The translations under genes and the position numbers were made by a program. This document shows positions 12,401 to 22,853 of a stretch of DNA of 30,390 nucleotides, piece after piece; positions within the stretch are counted from its first letter, which is position 1; each line of letters starts with the position of its first letter. The stretch covers positions 1-30,390 of the forward strand of contig CAXIUT010000035.1 in the NCBI GenBank assembly GCA_964035545.1. Direction: 5' to 3'. The notes under the pieces are model-generated. The model did not search any database. It was given only the letters and a program-made list of their open reading frames with translations, and was not told where the DNA came from. The DNA is from Bugula neritina (Eukaryota; Bryozoa; Gymnolaemata; Cheilostomatida; Bugulidae).

Positions 12401-13559
12401 CGGAGCTAACTCTTGGCATATCTTGAAAACTGCTGAAATTTTACCTTCTTCAGGAAAGTATTCTTTCTCTTTTACTATTATTGAGTCTTAAATGAACTGC
12501 ATCGAAGTTGGAATCATGCCAAAAGACTATAATCCTGTTGAGAATAAAATTTGCTAAAAATCTTTAGGCCTTCATTATGCCAATGGAAAAGTTCATGATA
12601 CTAAAGGAAATAAAGAAAAAAAGACTACTTCTTGGAGAGCTGTATGCTAACCTGCTTAAAAAGGAAAAGTAGGGACTATTGAGCTTAATGTAGATGCTGA
12701 TAGTCAGATTATTTAATGGAAGTTTGAAGGAAATATCATAGCTAAAAGTATCCTTACCAATTATCTTAAAGGAATTCCTTGTGTAGCCTATATTAGTGTT
12801 GTTCACCTCAAAGATACTGTCTCAATCATGAATAAATAACTTCTCTAAACTGAATCTCCCAAATAATAAACTAATTAAATCTTACCCACTGCTAAAGTTA
12901 TCGTTTCTCATAAAGTATAACTAAAATAGAAAACATCAAAATAATAAATAATAAATATTTAAACAAAATCTCCTAATTAGACATTTTCATAATTTCCAAC
13001 TTTTAAGATCTTTCTAAATATAGATAAAGCAATAAATTCTTTTATAGATTTTTACTAAATAAAATAAAATAAAATTTAAAAAACAAATGGCCCTAATCTA
13101 TGGCATATGGTTCAATCTCAAGAGACTCTTCCATCATCTGGCAAATATAGTTTATCTTTTACAATCCTCAAATCAGGATTAAACTGTATTTAAGTTGGTA
13201 TTTTACCTGATTAATATACAGTAACATAAAATAGAATTTGTACTAAATCTTTAGGTTTTCATTTTGCTAATGGTAAAATACATGATACTAAAGGAAGAAA
13301 ATAAAAGTCATCAACAGCTTGGAGATAAGTATGCTAGCCTGCTAAACCTGGAACTCTTGGCACTATTTAGCTTGATATTGATTATGATTCTTAAATAGTT
13401 TACTGGAAGTTTTAAGGCAAAGTATTTGCAGAAAGTGTTATAACAAATCATTTATTAAGTAAACCTATGAGAGCTTATGTTAGTATGGTTCATATAAATG
13501 ATTTAATACTTCTTAACCAGCCATTCAAATAATCAAAAAAGGATGTTAAAATAAATTGA
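6495..13559 (+). CDS. 2354-residue SelW/Rdx plus five-SPRY-like-domain protein
   Basis: This is a single uninterrupted frame from the ATG at 6495 (or an in-frame ATG at 6477) to the TGA at 13557. I checked every TGA inside it for phase. Residues 1-125 resemble the selenoprotein W/Rdx thioredoxin-like fold: IEYCINC with Cys10/Cys13 as a CxxC in place of CxxU, then KIGAFEI (86-90) and SKLKTGLWPHC. Residues about 170-1080 are hydrophilic and repetitive, dominated by Lys, TAR and GAR codons. Five domains of about 170 residues follow near 1105-1273, 1411-1580, 1677-1846, 1943-2112 and 2172-2340. Each carries WHILKT, LPSSGKYS, CIEVGIMP, GLHYANGKVHD, GTIELNVD, WKFEG and VAYISVVH motifs. This is a SPRY-like beta-sandwich pattern (GKYSFSF / IEVGIM / GTIELNVD / WKFEGN). 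The middle three lie in identical 798-bp repeats. The likely role is a large binding or scaffold protein. The function is unknown. Confidence 0.85.
10531..12833 (+). repeat. tandem array, 798-bp units, about 2.9 copies
   Basis: Units run 10531-11328, 11329-12126 and 12127-12833. The last copy stops after 707 bases, where the sequence diverges from the unit. As far as I can read, the copies are identical base for base, including synonymous positions. The unit is 266 codons, so the array stays in frame. Each unit encodes a linker beginning ANTRLSALERNQER plus one SPRY-like domain. The flanking domains 1 and 5 are clearly diverged, so the array is a recent expansion or is kept uniform by gene conversion. 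Confidence 0.97.
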
Positions 13560-13627
13560 TTATTTCTAATGCCTATTATTTTAATATTTGATTGATTTAA
13601 TTAGAATAGATGGATTTAATATGAATA

Positions 13628-14125
13628 TCAATGATGTGATTCTTTGAAAATTTAATCCAAAAGATCAAAGTATTTATTTTTAAACTTTTATGATAGATGA
13701 TACTAACTTTATTTTTATATTCTATCTATCAATCGTTTTGCAGATGGGTTCTTCATCTAATCAAGATGAGCTTTCTAGTTGTGAATTTTATTAAGATTTG
13801 AACCATAAAAATATTCATCAACTATCTGATTTAATTCTTGACTTGGATCAACAACCTTACTATCTTTCTTTTTATCTTTCTTATTTTCATATTATATTTC
13901 ATGCTAGGCTTTCTTTGAGAAAAAAGTTTATACTTAAGCTAAGCAGTATATTTATGCTTAGCCTTTTTTTGTATTCGAGTGAGCATCTTTATGAGCTTTG
14001 ATACACTATCTACATAATATTTCTAGGCAGTGATGATTGGCACAAAGGTATTCATATTTTTATTTTGGATGTTTATGACAATTATCTTTTATTTTTTGTT
14101 TCCACTCAGTTCCACAGCAACTCAT
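13628..14125 (-). CDS. B-box-type zinc-finger protein
   Basis: The ATG at 14125 opens an intronless frame of 165 residues ending at TGA 13630-13628. Residues 1-50 carry the cysteine/histidine spacing of a B-box: MSCCGTEW, then CHKHPKEKYEYLC, HHCLEILCRECI and HKDAH. B-boxes bind two zinc ions and mediate protein contacts in TRIM-type and other proteins. Neither a RING finger nor other domains are present. The rest is a charged, probably helical tail (ENKKDKKKDSKVVD, then SAKRLIDRIEKESEYH). It lies downstream of the ankyrin gene on the same strand, and its 3' end is 68 bases from the convergent giant gene. The zinc-binding call is from the pattern only. Confidence 0.75.
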
Positions 14126-14242
14126 TTGTAATAAATCTTATTTAAAAGTAAACAAATAAAAAATATCTTTAAAGAGTTATAAGTATTATTTATCAGTACA
14201 ATTAGTTAAGATGATATATTTAATCACTAAATATAAGGTATT

Positions 14243-14668
14243 TCATAGTTGATGATTGGTAGGTTTCTTTAAAATGATAGACTAAAAAATATTGTCTTAT
14301 TTTTTCTTTCTTTACAACTTAAAATCATCGATATATTTATATTTTCTCATTAGCCATTCTCTTATTTCTGGAATAGCTACATCAAGTGAATTTAGTCCTC
14401 TCTATATTGATAAAATACTACATTGTTGCATCTATAGGGATCAGCTTAGTTTTATAGAAGGAACTCCATCAGCTTTTTTAGACAATTATAAGCAGCATAA
14501 TGCAAAATAGTATCTCCAGTCTGATATAAAGATCGATACTTGATTGATTGGTTCTATTATGTCTAATTTAGATTCTTTGACATGTTAGATGATTTAATCT
14601 TATTGTTTGAGCATGATTTTAGTCATTAGATTTTGTTATCTGAGTTCAAGAGATTCATCGTTTCCCAT
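14243..14668 (-). CDS. small ankyrin-repeat protein (introns of 19 and 20 nt)
   Basis: The ATG at 14668 starts MGNDESLELREQNLMTK. Two introns (14539-14521, 19 nt; 14421-14402, 20 nt) join a frame that ends at TGA 14245-14243, for 128 residues in all. After splicing, residues about 44-92 read TGDTILHYAAYNCLKKLMEF, then LLENEADPYRCNN and RGLNSLDVAI. This is the GDTxLHxAA...LLxxxADP...GxxxLDxA pattern of one to two ankyrin repeats. It is flanked by polar helices with no membrane segment. Both introns fall within the repeat region, and reading through either one destroys the ankyrin pattern. It was probably a protein-interaction adaptor. The partner is unknown. Confidence 0.82.
14402..14421 (-). 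other. intron, 20 nt
   Basis: Minus-strand GTAGTATTTTATCAATATAG in the ankyrin gene. Removal joins YRCNN to RGLNSLDVAI. Confidence 0.85.
14521..14539 (-). other. intron, 19 nt
   Basis: Minus-strand GTATCGATCTTTATATCAG in the ankyrin gene. Removal joins EPINQ to TGDTILHYAA. Confidence 0.85.
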
Positions 14669-14725
14669 TGAACTTTAAAGTTTTAATAATAATATGTAGT
14701 CAAATGAGATTAACTAAAAATCAAG

Positions 14726-16321
<1,596 letters not shown>

Positions 16322-16363
16322 TTATAATTATAACCCTTTAAAATTGTATTATAGAATTTTCAA

Positions 16364-17578
16364 TCATAGGTTAAAAGCTATGAGCCTTTATGGTTCAAAG
16401 TAGGTGACCTATCTGTGAATATTCAGAAGAGTTTTATCTGAAAAGTCAACTGGGTAGTATCGAGATGAAGCTTTTTCTTTGTCTAAAAGACCTAATTCCT
16501 TATAGAGTCTTGCGACTAATTCTGAACAGAAATAAGTCTTTTTTTCTTAGTCTTCACTATCTCGTTTCAGTACAGAATTGAAAGTAAATATCTTATCAAG
16601 ACTTATTTAAAACTCTTTTCCCATTGATTTGGCAACGAAAGCTTCAATAACTGATATGTCATGAGGAGTTAATTTAATTTTTAATCTTCTCCATGCGATT
16701 CTTAGTCGATACATATTTACTTATCAGTTGAATTATACCATCCGAATTTGATAACACTTTTCCAAGGAGTTAATCCTACTCCTTATCCAGAACTACTTTC
16801 AAATATAAATATTTAATTCTTTTTATTTCTGAGAATAACTCCAACATGATCTATCTTACTAAACAAATACCATATTAACTATCAGTAAATAATCTCTGGA
16901 CAGTAGCTGCACTATGCTGGGACTTAAAGAGGATAACATCTAATGAGTTACAACTTTTAGCGAATTATTCATGGGAAATATGCTATTTAGTATAGAAGTC
17001 ATTTGTTTTACTGGGAAGATAAGTAAAATGTTTTGATTTGCCTTCTGCAGTATCAATTGCTTTTTTGAGTAGTGCTATCCAATCATCAACTATTTGATCT
17101 TTTTCTTGTTGTTCAATTGGTTAGAAATAGAACTTTTTATTACATTGTTAAACTTTGATGATAAAGTAACTTCCTTTGTTGGTTACTTCTACAGCCTAGG
17201 TATCAAAATTGAGGAACTGATGGATAAAATCTTGTGCCATTTGTACTTTTAATTTGAAGTTGACTAGTTCTACATCATATTTTCTTCTCTGAATAGTAGA
17301 TGCGTTACCGATGAAATACAAGAGAAGAAACCTTATTCTTCAATATAGAATCTTCCTTTTTTGTAATAGACTTGGTAGTTTTAATCTGGTCTAACAAAAC
17401 CAGGCATAATTCTAAAAGTATTTTAGTCAACTTCTTCTTGTTCGATAATAGTGGTCATTTGAAGTTGAGATTGTTGTGTATACTTATTGGATTCCATATT
17501 GTTAAAATAAGATTTCTTAAGTGAGTTGTCGAAGGCTTTTTTAAGGTCTTCTTTGGCACCTTTTTTTTCAGGCTACAT
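16364..17578 (-). CDS. PH domain plus permuted papain-like (YiiX/NlpC-type) hydrolase
   Basis: The ATG at 17578 and three 20-nt introns give 384 residues ending at TGA 16366-16364. Residues about 55-168 look like a pleckstrin-homology domain: YYKKGRFYIE near the start, NKKFYF, and a C-terminal helix DDWIALLKKAI with its conserved Trp. Residues about 205-365 match the circularly permuted papain-like fold of YiiX/DUF830 and related NlpC/P60 proteins. The motifs are HSAATVQRLF, YDHVGVIL (His231), IFIFESSSG (acidic residue), VGLTPW and TYFCSELVARLYKELGLL (Cys331), then YYPVDFS. In this fold His precedes Cys, as here. Its substrate could be a lipid or a protein, and the PH domain suggests membrane recruitment. 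Introns at 17308-17289, 16870-16851 and 16720-16701 are required to keep these motifs in frame. Confidence 0.88.
16701..16720 (-). other. intron, 20 nt
   Basis: Minus-strand GTAAATATGTATCGACTAAG in the PH/papain-like gene. Removal joins GWYNSTD to IAWRRLKIKL. Confidence 0.85.
16851..16870 (-). other. intron, 20 nt
   Basis: Minus-strand GTATTTGTTTAGTAAGATAG. Removal creates the aspartate codon of the YDHVGVIL motif (G joined to AT), so the active-site His is readable only after splicing. Confidence 0.88.
17289..17308 (-). other. intron, 20 nt
   Basis: Minus-strand GTAACGCATCTACTATTCAG inside the PH domain. Removal joins FFSCISS to RRKYDVELVNF. Confidence 0.88.
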
Positions 17579-17701
17579 AATTTATATTTTATACTCCAAT
17601 TTAAACATAGCCACTAAATAACATAAATGTTGACTAATTCAATCTCTTTAATAATTTATGCATATTTTATTCAATTTATTTTACATATTTATATAAATTC
17701 A
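17579..17701. promoter_or_regulatory. divergent intergenic region, 123 bp
   Basis: This spacer separates two divergent start codons, the PH/papain-like gene on the minus strand and the TFIIS-like gene on the plus strand. It is strongly AT-rich and I see no recognisable element. It should contain both promoters. Confidence 0.4.
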
Positions 17702-18850
17702 ATGAATTAATAAGAACCAAAAGAATAGCCGCCACAAAATATTGATCCTGAAATGGAAAGATTAAATTCTTTAGGGAGTTTAAGATCCATAGATTCAGCC
17801 AATAAATAGCCTTTATAAAAAAAGAATGAGGAAGAAGGGTTGGAACTTCAAGTTGTTCAAAGTAAAGTTGATAAGGGTATTAATCGATAAGAAATTATGA
17901 GAATGTTTAATGAACAAGTACAGAGAGAGGAGCTAGAAAGAGAAGAGATATAAAAAAGAAGAATGTAGATGCGTTTGAAGAGTAAATAGATGCCTAAAAT
18001 AACTCCAAAAAGATCACAAGTTGAAGATAAAAAGATAAGTAAATAACAAGCTATTCAACAAGCTTTAAATTAAAAGAATTTACGCCTTCGTAAAAGAGTT
18101 TAACCTATTTCAAGAAAATACCATACATTGTATCGACCTTCAATTTATGATACTAAAATGAATAGATATAGATTTTAATGTAAAGAAAAACTGATTATCA
18201 ATCTCTGTTTTGGAATAGAGGAACTACGTGAACTTGATCCACAATAGCTTTCTGAAGCAGATAGAGATATTATTAATCAAGATTCTTACTATTTGGTTAA
18301 AAAAAAGGCTACTTTGATTGATGCAAGTATGGTTAAACTTCTTAATAAAGGAGATAGAAATGATATAAGTCGATAGTATAAAACTCAATGGGAAACTTTA
18401 CTAACGAATATTAAAGATTAAAGTAACTTAGAGTTAAAACGTAAAATTTTAACAGGAACATTTGAGCCAACTAAAATAGCAGTAGCTAATGAAATTGATT
18501 TTTTTACTTTGGCTAAAAGAGAACAAATTATTGAAAAGCAAAAGCGATACGTGGCTGAATTTACAGTTGAAAAAGCTATTGTGCCTTCTATGAGACCTGA
18601 AAACGAAGAAATAATGGATAGACCTCGACCTAAATTAGTAGAAGAGCCTTCTCAAGTAGAAATACCCGTTCTTAAGACTAAACACAGCAGTTTAGCAAAC
18701 AAGTATATTGAAGAATCATCGATAACTCAAATATAGGAGTTGTTAAGCGAAAGACAGTTGGAGAAGATGTTGAAAAGGTTGTAAGAGGACCTTCATGGAC
18801 AATCTAAGACAATGTTGATGGATAATTTTAAGAAAACATTCTAAGTATGA
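17702..18850 (+). CDS. TFIIS-central-domain-like protein
   Basis: An intronless frame of 382 residues runs from the ATG at 17702 to TGA 18848-18850. The N-terminal 140 residues are charged and helical. Residues about 225-290 read REYKTQWETLLTNIKDESNL, ELKRKILTGTF, EPTKIAVANEIDFFT and LAKREQIIEKQKRY. This follows the TFIIS middle domain and its relatives in SPOC/PHD proteins: YxxxxxxLxxNLKDxxNxxLxxxxLxGxxxPxxLAxMxxxELA. TFIIS itself would also need a C-terminal zinc ribbon (RSADE motif), which is absent. This is therefore not a full elongation factor but possibly a transcription-linked protein with a TFIIS-M-like module. The tail has Pro-rich stretches (DRPRPKLVEEPS) and a final helix. It converges on the next gene, with 46 bases between them. 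Confidence 0.72.
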
Positions 18851-18896
18851 TATATCTCAATATTCATAATTCTTTAACATTAAAACAAAGCATCAT

Positions 18897-19637
18897 TCAC
18901 ATATATATTTTTCTTCTGGCGCTATCTCTTTGTTTTTTTTATTAGAGTTTGGCGAAGGGGTTCATGGGTTCACTTGATAGATATGTGTTATTTCTAGGTT
19001 GTGGTTTGGATATTGTATTTTGGATTGTTATGTTTTAGGTTTTGTCTTGAGGTTTGATATCTTTGATGAAGTTAAGGACTTGAAGAGTTTATGATCCTGG
19101 GGAAATAAAATCTTACTGAACATAGGAAATATCAGAGATGAAGGCTATAGATGTCTGTGGGTCATTGAGTCTGATTTTATTGACATGACTTTAAAGTTCT
19201 TTGGAGGGAATTCTAGCGGTCCATGGTTATTTCTTTTATTCTTATATTTCTGTTTTGATATCTTTGTTATAAAAAATTCTTGATGATTTTGCTGATGTTT
19301 TATGGCTGTTTATTTTTGATCCAAGCTTTATGCCAACACTCTAATTTTATTGATGTTTTTGGATAGCTTTGACTTTTGGGCTAAATTTATCAGAAGAGAA
19401 GGTGGGTTGTGAAGTGTGGGTTTATTTGGTGTGAGAGAGTCCTCTTTTAGGTGTGACTAGATTGATTTTTTTTTGTTTGACAGGTTTTGGTTCTGAATGT
19501 ATTCTGAGTCGTGCGGGCGGGATGTGAGTCTAGATGGTAGTTGTATGTAAATTAGAGAAGCAGCAGCCGACGGGAATGGTTTCTTATTTTTGGTATTTGA
19601 TGGTTTGTGGTTGTATGGGTTTGAGGTGGTGTTTCAT
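18897..19637 (-). CDS. unrecognised basic protein
   Basis: An intronless minus-strand frame of 246 residues runs from the ATG at 19637 to TGA 18899-18897. The first 120 residues are rich in Lys, His, Pro, Thr and Ser (HLKPIQPQTIKYQK, TPKRGLSHTK), suggesting a disordered basic region. The second half is more mixed (LNDPQTSIAFISDISYV, LQVLNFIKDIK) and ends in KKQRDSARRKIYM. There are no membrane segments or known motifs. Its 5' half is unusually C-rich on the coding strand compared with the AT-rich neighbours. The ATG overlaps a plus-strand ATG in the palindrome CATG at 19635-19638. Coding is supported by frame length and codon texture only. Confidence 0.7.
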
Positions 19638-19841
19638 GTCTAATAAATAATATGTTGGAACAGAATAGAAGAAATAACTTGTGTTTTCTTATCAAACTTA
19701 TCAGAGAGTTTACAACACAATTTAAGAATGTTACTTGTGTAAATAAAAATTAACATTGCTATGTCAACACTTATTATCAAAGATATGATTAATTGATAGT
19801 TAGTGATATTGAATAAGTTTTTAATTGAATAAATAATAATC
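19638..19841. other. divergent spacer with ambiguous ORFs on both strands
   Basis: These 204 bases separate the minus-strand gene starting at 19637 from the plus-strand gene starting at 19842. On the plus strand an ATG at 19636 opens 50 codons (MSNKEYVGTEEKK, with CYLCKEKLTLLC) before a TGA at 19786. On the minus strand a hydrophobic frame begins at about 19879 (MLAFDLLKTF) and ends at 19635, overlapping both genes. Neither has supporting motifs or a clear intron link to a neighbour. It is most simply a shared promoter region, but a tiny gene cannot be ruled out. Confidence 0.4.
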
Positions 19842-20713
19842 ATGGCTGTAAATGTCTTCAGCAAATCAAAAGCAAGCACTCTTGCTAAAATAGCAGCTTT
19901 GCCTCGCTACAGACATCCCATGGATCTCATTAACTAGCCTCATATACCCTACGAATTGCAACTCAAGCAAATTGATAACTCTATTTCATTCAAATAAGGG
20001 CAATATCTGTCTCCTCAACATTTCAACTTATGCAAATCCAGTGTAGAATGCAGAAAGGAGTATCAAGAGAGTGTTGATCCTGAAAGTAGGTCGAAAGTGG
20101 CACATAGACATTATAAACTATGGGAGAAGTATCTTCAGAATTGCATTTCTCAGCCTGAAGTAGATATGAATTAAAGTAGAACCAGCTAACTGAATAGCAA
20201 AAGCAGCGTGTTTATGAAGCTATGTTGACAGCTAAGTAGCGTAACTAGTAGAGGTTGGCATTGAACAGATTTGTTAAATTTGGATATGAGTATTCAACAG
20301 CATTCAAGGTAGATATTCCATTGAACCCAGTTATTATGATGAAGATGGTTCATCCTCATTTTGGATATTTGAACAATATTCCCAATCTCACTCAATATAA
20401 ATATAATTATACTGAACTATTTCAGTTGATCTAATAGTTTATTGCTGCAAGTTATGCTAGAGAAAAGGGGTATAATTTGCATGGTTCTGAGTTGGTGAGT
20501 TTTATATTTTGGAAGATTTTGGTTGGTAAGCAAGCTAGAATCGATCCTAGTACATTTATATCTTTTATGAAAGTGTTTAAATTCAACTAACTGAGTGAAG
20601 AAAACTTCCAGTAGAAGTTAAAATATAGCATTTACGATGGAGAGATGATAGAGGGAGATGGGAAGGTTCGATTCGATGTCTTTAGAAAAATATTTCTGGA
20701 TAGAGATTTATGA
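19842..20713 (+). CDS. unrecognised 283-residue protein (one 20-nt intron)
   Basis: The ATG at 19842 opens MAVNVFSKSKASTLAKI. A 20-nt intron at 20160-20179 restores a frame that runs to TGA 20711-20713. An upstream in-frame TGA at 19794 fixes the start region. The protein looks globular and soluble, with motifs PRYRHPMDLIN, KVAHRHYKLWEKYLQ, NRFVKFGYEYSTAFKVDIP and MVHPHFGYLNNIPNL. Near the C-terminus YDGEMIEGDGKVRFD resembles half of an EF-hand loop followed by the helix VFRKIF, but one partial loop is weak evidence for calcium binding. Codon use changes along the gene: C-ending in exon 1 and G-ending (TTG, AAG, TAG) later. It converges on CTNNBL1 with only 37 bases between the stops. I do not recognise the family. 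Confidence 0.82.
20160..20179 (+). other. intron, 20 nt
   Basis: GTAGATATGAATTAAAGTAG. Reading through it leads to a TGA shortly after. Removal joins CISQPE to NQLTEEQKQRVYEAML. Confidence 0.85.
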
Positions 20714-20750
20714 TGTATTTGATAATTTCTAATTGATCTATATATAGATA

Positions 20751-22262
20751 TCACTGTTATTCTTTATTTTATTTGTTTTTAGCAGTTAGTTAGCGAAGAA
20801 CTGGGAGGTGATCTGCTAATACTACTTATAGCTACTTCTTTTAAAATCCTTAGCCGGTAAATTAGTATTTTGTTTTTATTATGAACTAGATATCTTCTAC
20901 TCGAACTCCATATAGCTTCATCAGTACGACTAGCTTTTGTCTTACAGTTGAAGTGCTGAAGGCAAGAGTGCATAGTATGATATCGATGATTTATACTACT
21001 ATCAGACCTTATTTGACTTTTTAGTAATATTGTTAAGGTCCACTCTCCTTAAATACATCTTTACCTATGTTTTGCATGTATTATGTTCTGATTTCAAAGA
21101 GTTTTTAAAGTTTACTAAATCTTTTTTCAGTTAATTTGGCTTAAACTCTCGCTCTATAGATTTAATTATCACTTCTGATCATAACTAATACTACTCTCAT
21201 GCAATTTTAATCGATTACCATTTGTTAGTCGATATCTTTTCCTTTGAGACCTTGTCGATGCAAAATAGGAAATATATATTTCAGAGATCCTAAATCTATA
21301 AACTAGTCGATTAATTTATTTTACAGCTAATGAGGTAGAAACATAAAAGAGTTAGCAATAGATTTGAGTGCTGAAATAGAATAGTTATTTTTTGCCTTGA
21401 TAAAAAGAAGCATCATCTAATTGCCTTTCATCTAATGGTATATTATCTTTGATTTAAGCAGTTATTATGATTGATTGATCAGCACCACGCTCAAGCAGTC
21501 AAACAAATTACTAACATATTATTTTTAATCATTGTTTCCTGGAGATTTAGATTGATATGGTTTGATAGATTATACTAGAATTTCCATGCCATACAATCGA
21601 TGGAATTTCAGCTGTGCGTTTTAAGAATTAGTCAGTAGTGAAATAAGTAGATCACTACCTACATATTTATTATCATCGATTACTTTATGTTTGACGATAT
21701 AGTTGGGCATAATTCTATTGGCCAAATAATCGATTATTTTAGTATCTGTGACTAGTAGTTCGATTGAGGTGTCGACTTGTTCGACTAGTGCTTATAGTAT
21801 TTTCAATATTTTGAGGGATACTTCATATTATTCAACGCTTTCTTATTCGTCCATTTTGTTTAGTGTTTATACTAGAGATTAGTATAGTCCGTTTTAGACC
21901 AGCCACACACACATGCGGTAGTATACTTCAAATATTTAGTCTTTCTCTGGTTATTATGCTACTATCTAGTGGATAAATTCAATGCAGCTGATGTTGATGT
22001 CTGAGTTGGGATGGTTGAGGAGTTTTAGAATAGAAGTTAGTACTTTAGATTCGATCACTATTGATATGTGTTATTGTGTGAGTTATTGCATGCCTTGGAG
22101 GATGGTGTCGATGTTTTATTAGGATTGGTAGAAACGCATGGGTTCGGTAGGGTATTTCATTCTGAGGTTTATGTTTGTTTCATAGAGATTGTGTAAGTCT
22201 TTGTGGTAACTTTCAAGTAGTGGAAGGGTTATCTCGTTCTCAGGTTAAGGTTTTTACTACAT
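20751..22262 (-). CDS. CTNNBL1: beta-catenin-like protein 1 (spliceosome-associated armadillo protein)
   Basis: An intronless frame of 503 residues runs from the ATG at 22262 to TGA 20753-20751. CTNNBL1 is an armadillo-like helical protein that binds the Prp19/CDC5L complex of the spliceosome. The sequence follows the family from near the N-terminus: MKYPTEPMRFYQS, DTILQGMQ, SILKLLNHPNSDINIS, then SLV-TLNKMDE, YVSNLFDCLSVVL, YSISALKSIANSF, LGSLKYIFPI, GLIVVEIIDIIL and VRQKLVVLMKLYGV. It is shorter than the human protein of about 563 residues, mainly at the N-terminus, where the nuclear-localisation region lies. TAR codons fall on Glu positions of the family (QSE at the helical start, E before YVSNLFD, LE in KILKILEALVE). 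It is divergent from the small coiled-coil gene, with 162 bases between the two starts. Confidence 0.85.
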
Positions 22263-22424
22263 TTATAATAGACAATTATGGCATTTGAATCAATCTATAA
22301 ATATGAAGTAAATTTATCATAAAATAGCCTAAATCAATTCTACTTAAATATAATTTCTAAATGGAGACGAATTTAGTCAATAATAGATAAATATCTATTG
22401 GTTATATTATTTTATTGTTTAAGG
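22263..22424. promoter_or_regulatory. divergent intergenic region, 162 bp
   Basis: This AT-rich spacer lies between the CTNNBL1 start on the minus strand and the start of the small coiled-coil gene on the plus strand. I see no ORF, repeat or named motif. It should contain both promoters. Confidence 0.4.
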
Positions 22425-22830
22425 ATGAGTAATCTGAGTGAATCTCCATAGAAAGAAGGTCAAAATTCAACTCACGCAACTGGTCATTTAACTCTAGTTG
22501 AAGTACTTATATCTAACTAAGAACTTGGCTCGTGAGGCAGATAAAGACCAGCAGTAGTATCATAAATTGATAGAATTATACCGTCAAGATCTGAACTCTA
22601 TGAAAAATAAAATAACCAACATCGATGAGTAGATAGTCTAGACTATGACTCCTCTGATTGAGTCATTGTACCGCAGTTTGTAGTTGGGAATGACGAACCA
22701 GAAATAGGAGAACAGTAATTTTCAGGAGCAGATGACTGAATTGAAGAAAGAGAAATCTATATTGAGTCAGATGATTGTGGCATCGTTTAAGCGTTGTGAG
22801 CAGTTGAACGAGGACGTGGGTCATTATTGA
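22425..22830 (+). CDS. small coiled-coil protein (one 19-nt intron)
   Basis: The ATG at 22425 opens MSNLSESPEKEGQNSTHATG. A 19-nt intron at 22503-22521 joins it to NLAREADKDQQEYHKLIELY, and the frame closes at TGA 22828-22830, for 128 residues. After a polar N-terminus of about 25 residues the protein is helical and rich in Glu, Gln, Lys and Leu (SLYRSLELGMTNQKEE, QMTELKKEKSILSQM). This is consistent with a short coiled coil. There is no membrane segment or catalytic motif. The stop is only 23 bases before the hydrolase start on the same strand, so the two may share transcription signals, though I see no evidence of a joint transcript. Family not recognised. Confidence 0.75.
22503..22521 (+). 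other. intron, 19 nt
   Basis: GTACTTATATCTAACTAAG. A 25-nt alternative starting six bases earlier at GTTGAA keeps the same frame. The GTA start favours the 19-nt form. Confidence 0.75.
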
Positions 22831-22853
22831 TCTATTCTATATTCAAATATATA

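Noticed and set aside
10968-12806. Three identical minus-strand 80-codon ORFs
   Set aside because: They are antisense shadows repeated because the plus-strand gene contains a 798-bp tandem array.
10531-12833. The 798-bp array as a mobile element or satellite
   Set aside because: The unit is an exact number of codons within one open frame, encodes a domain also present in diverged form on both sides, and lacks terminal repeats.
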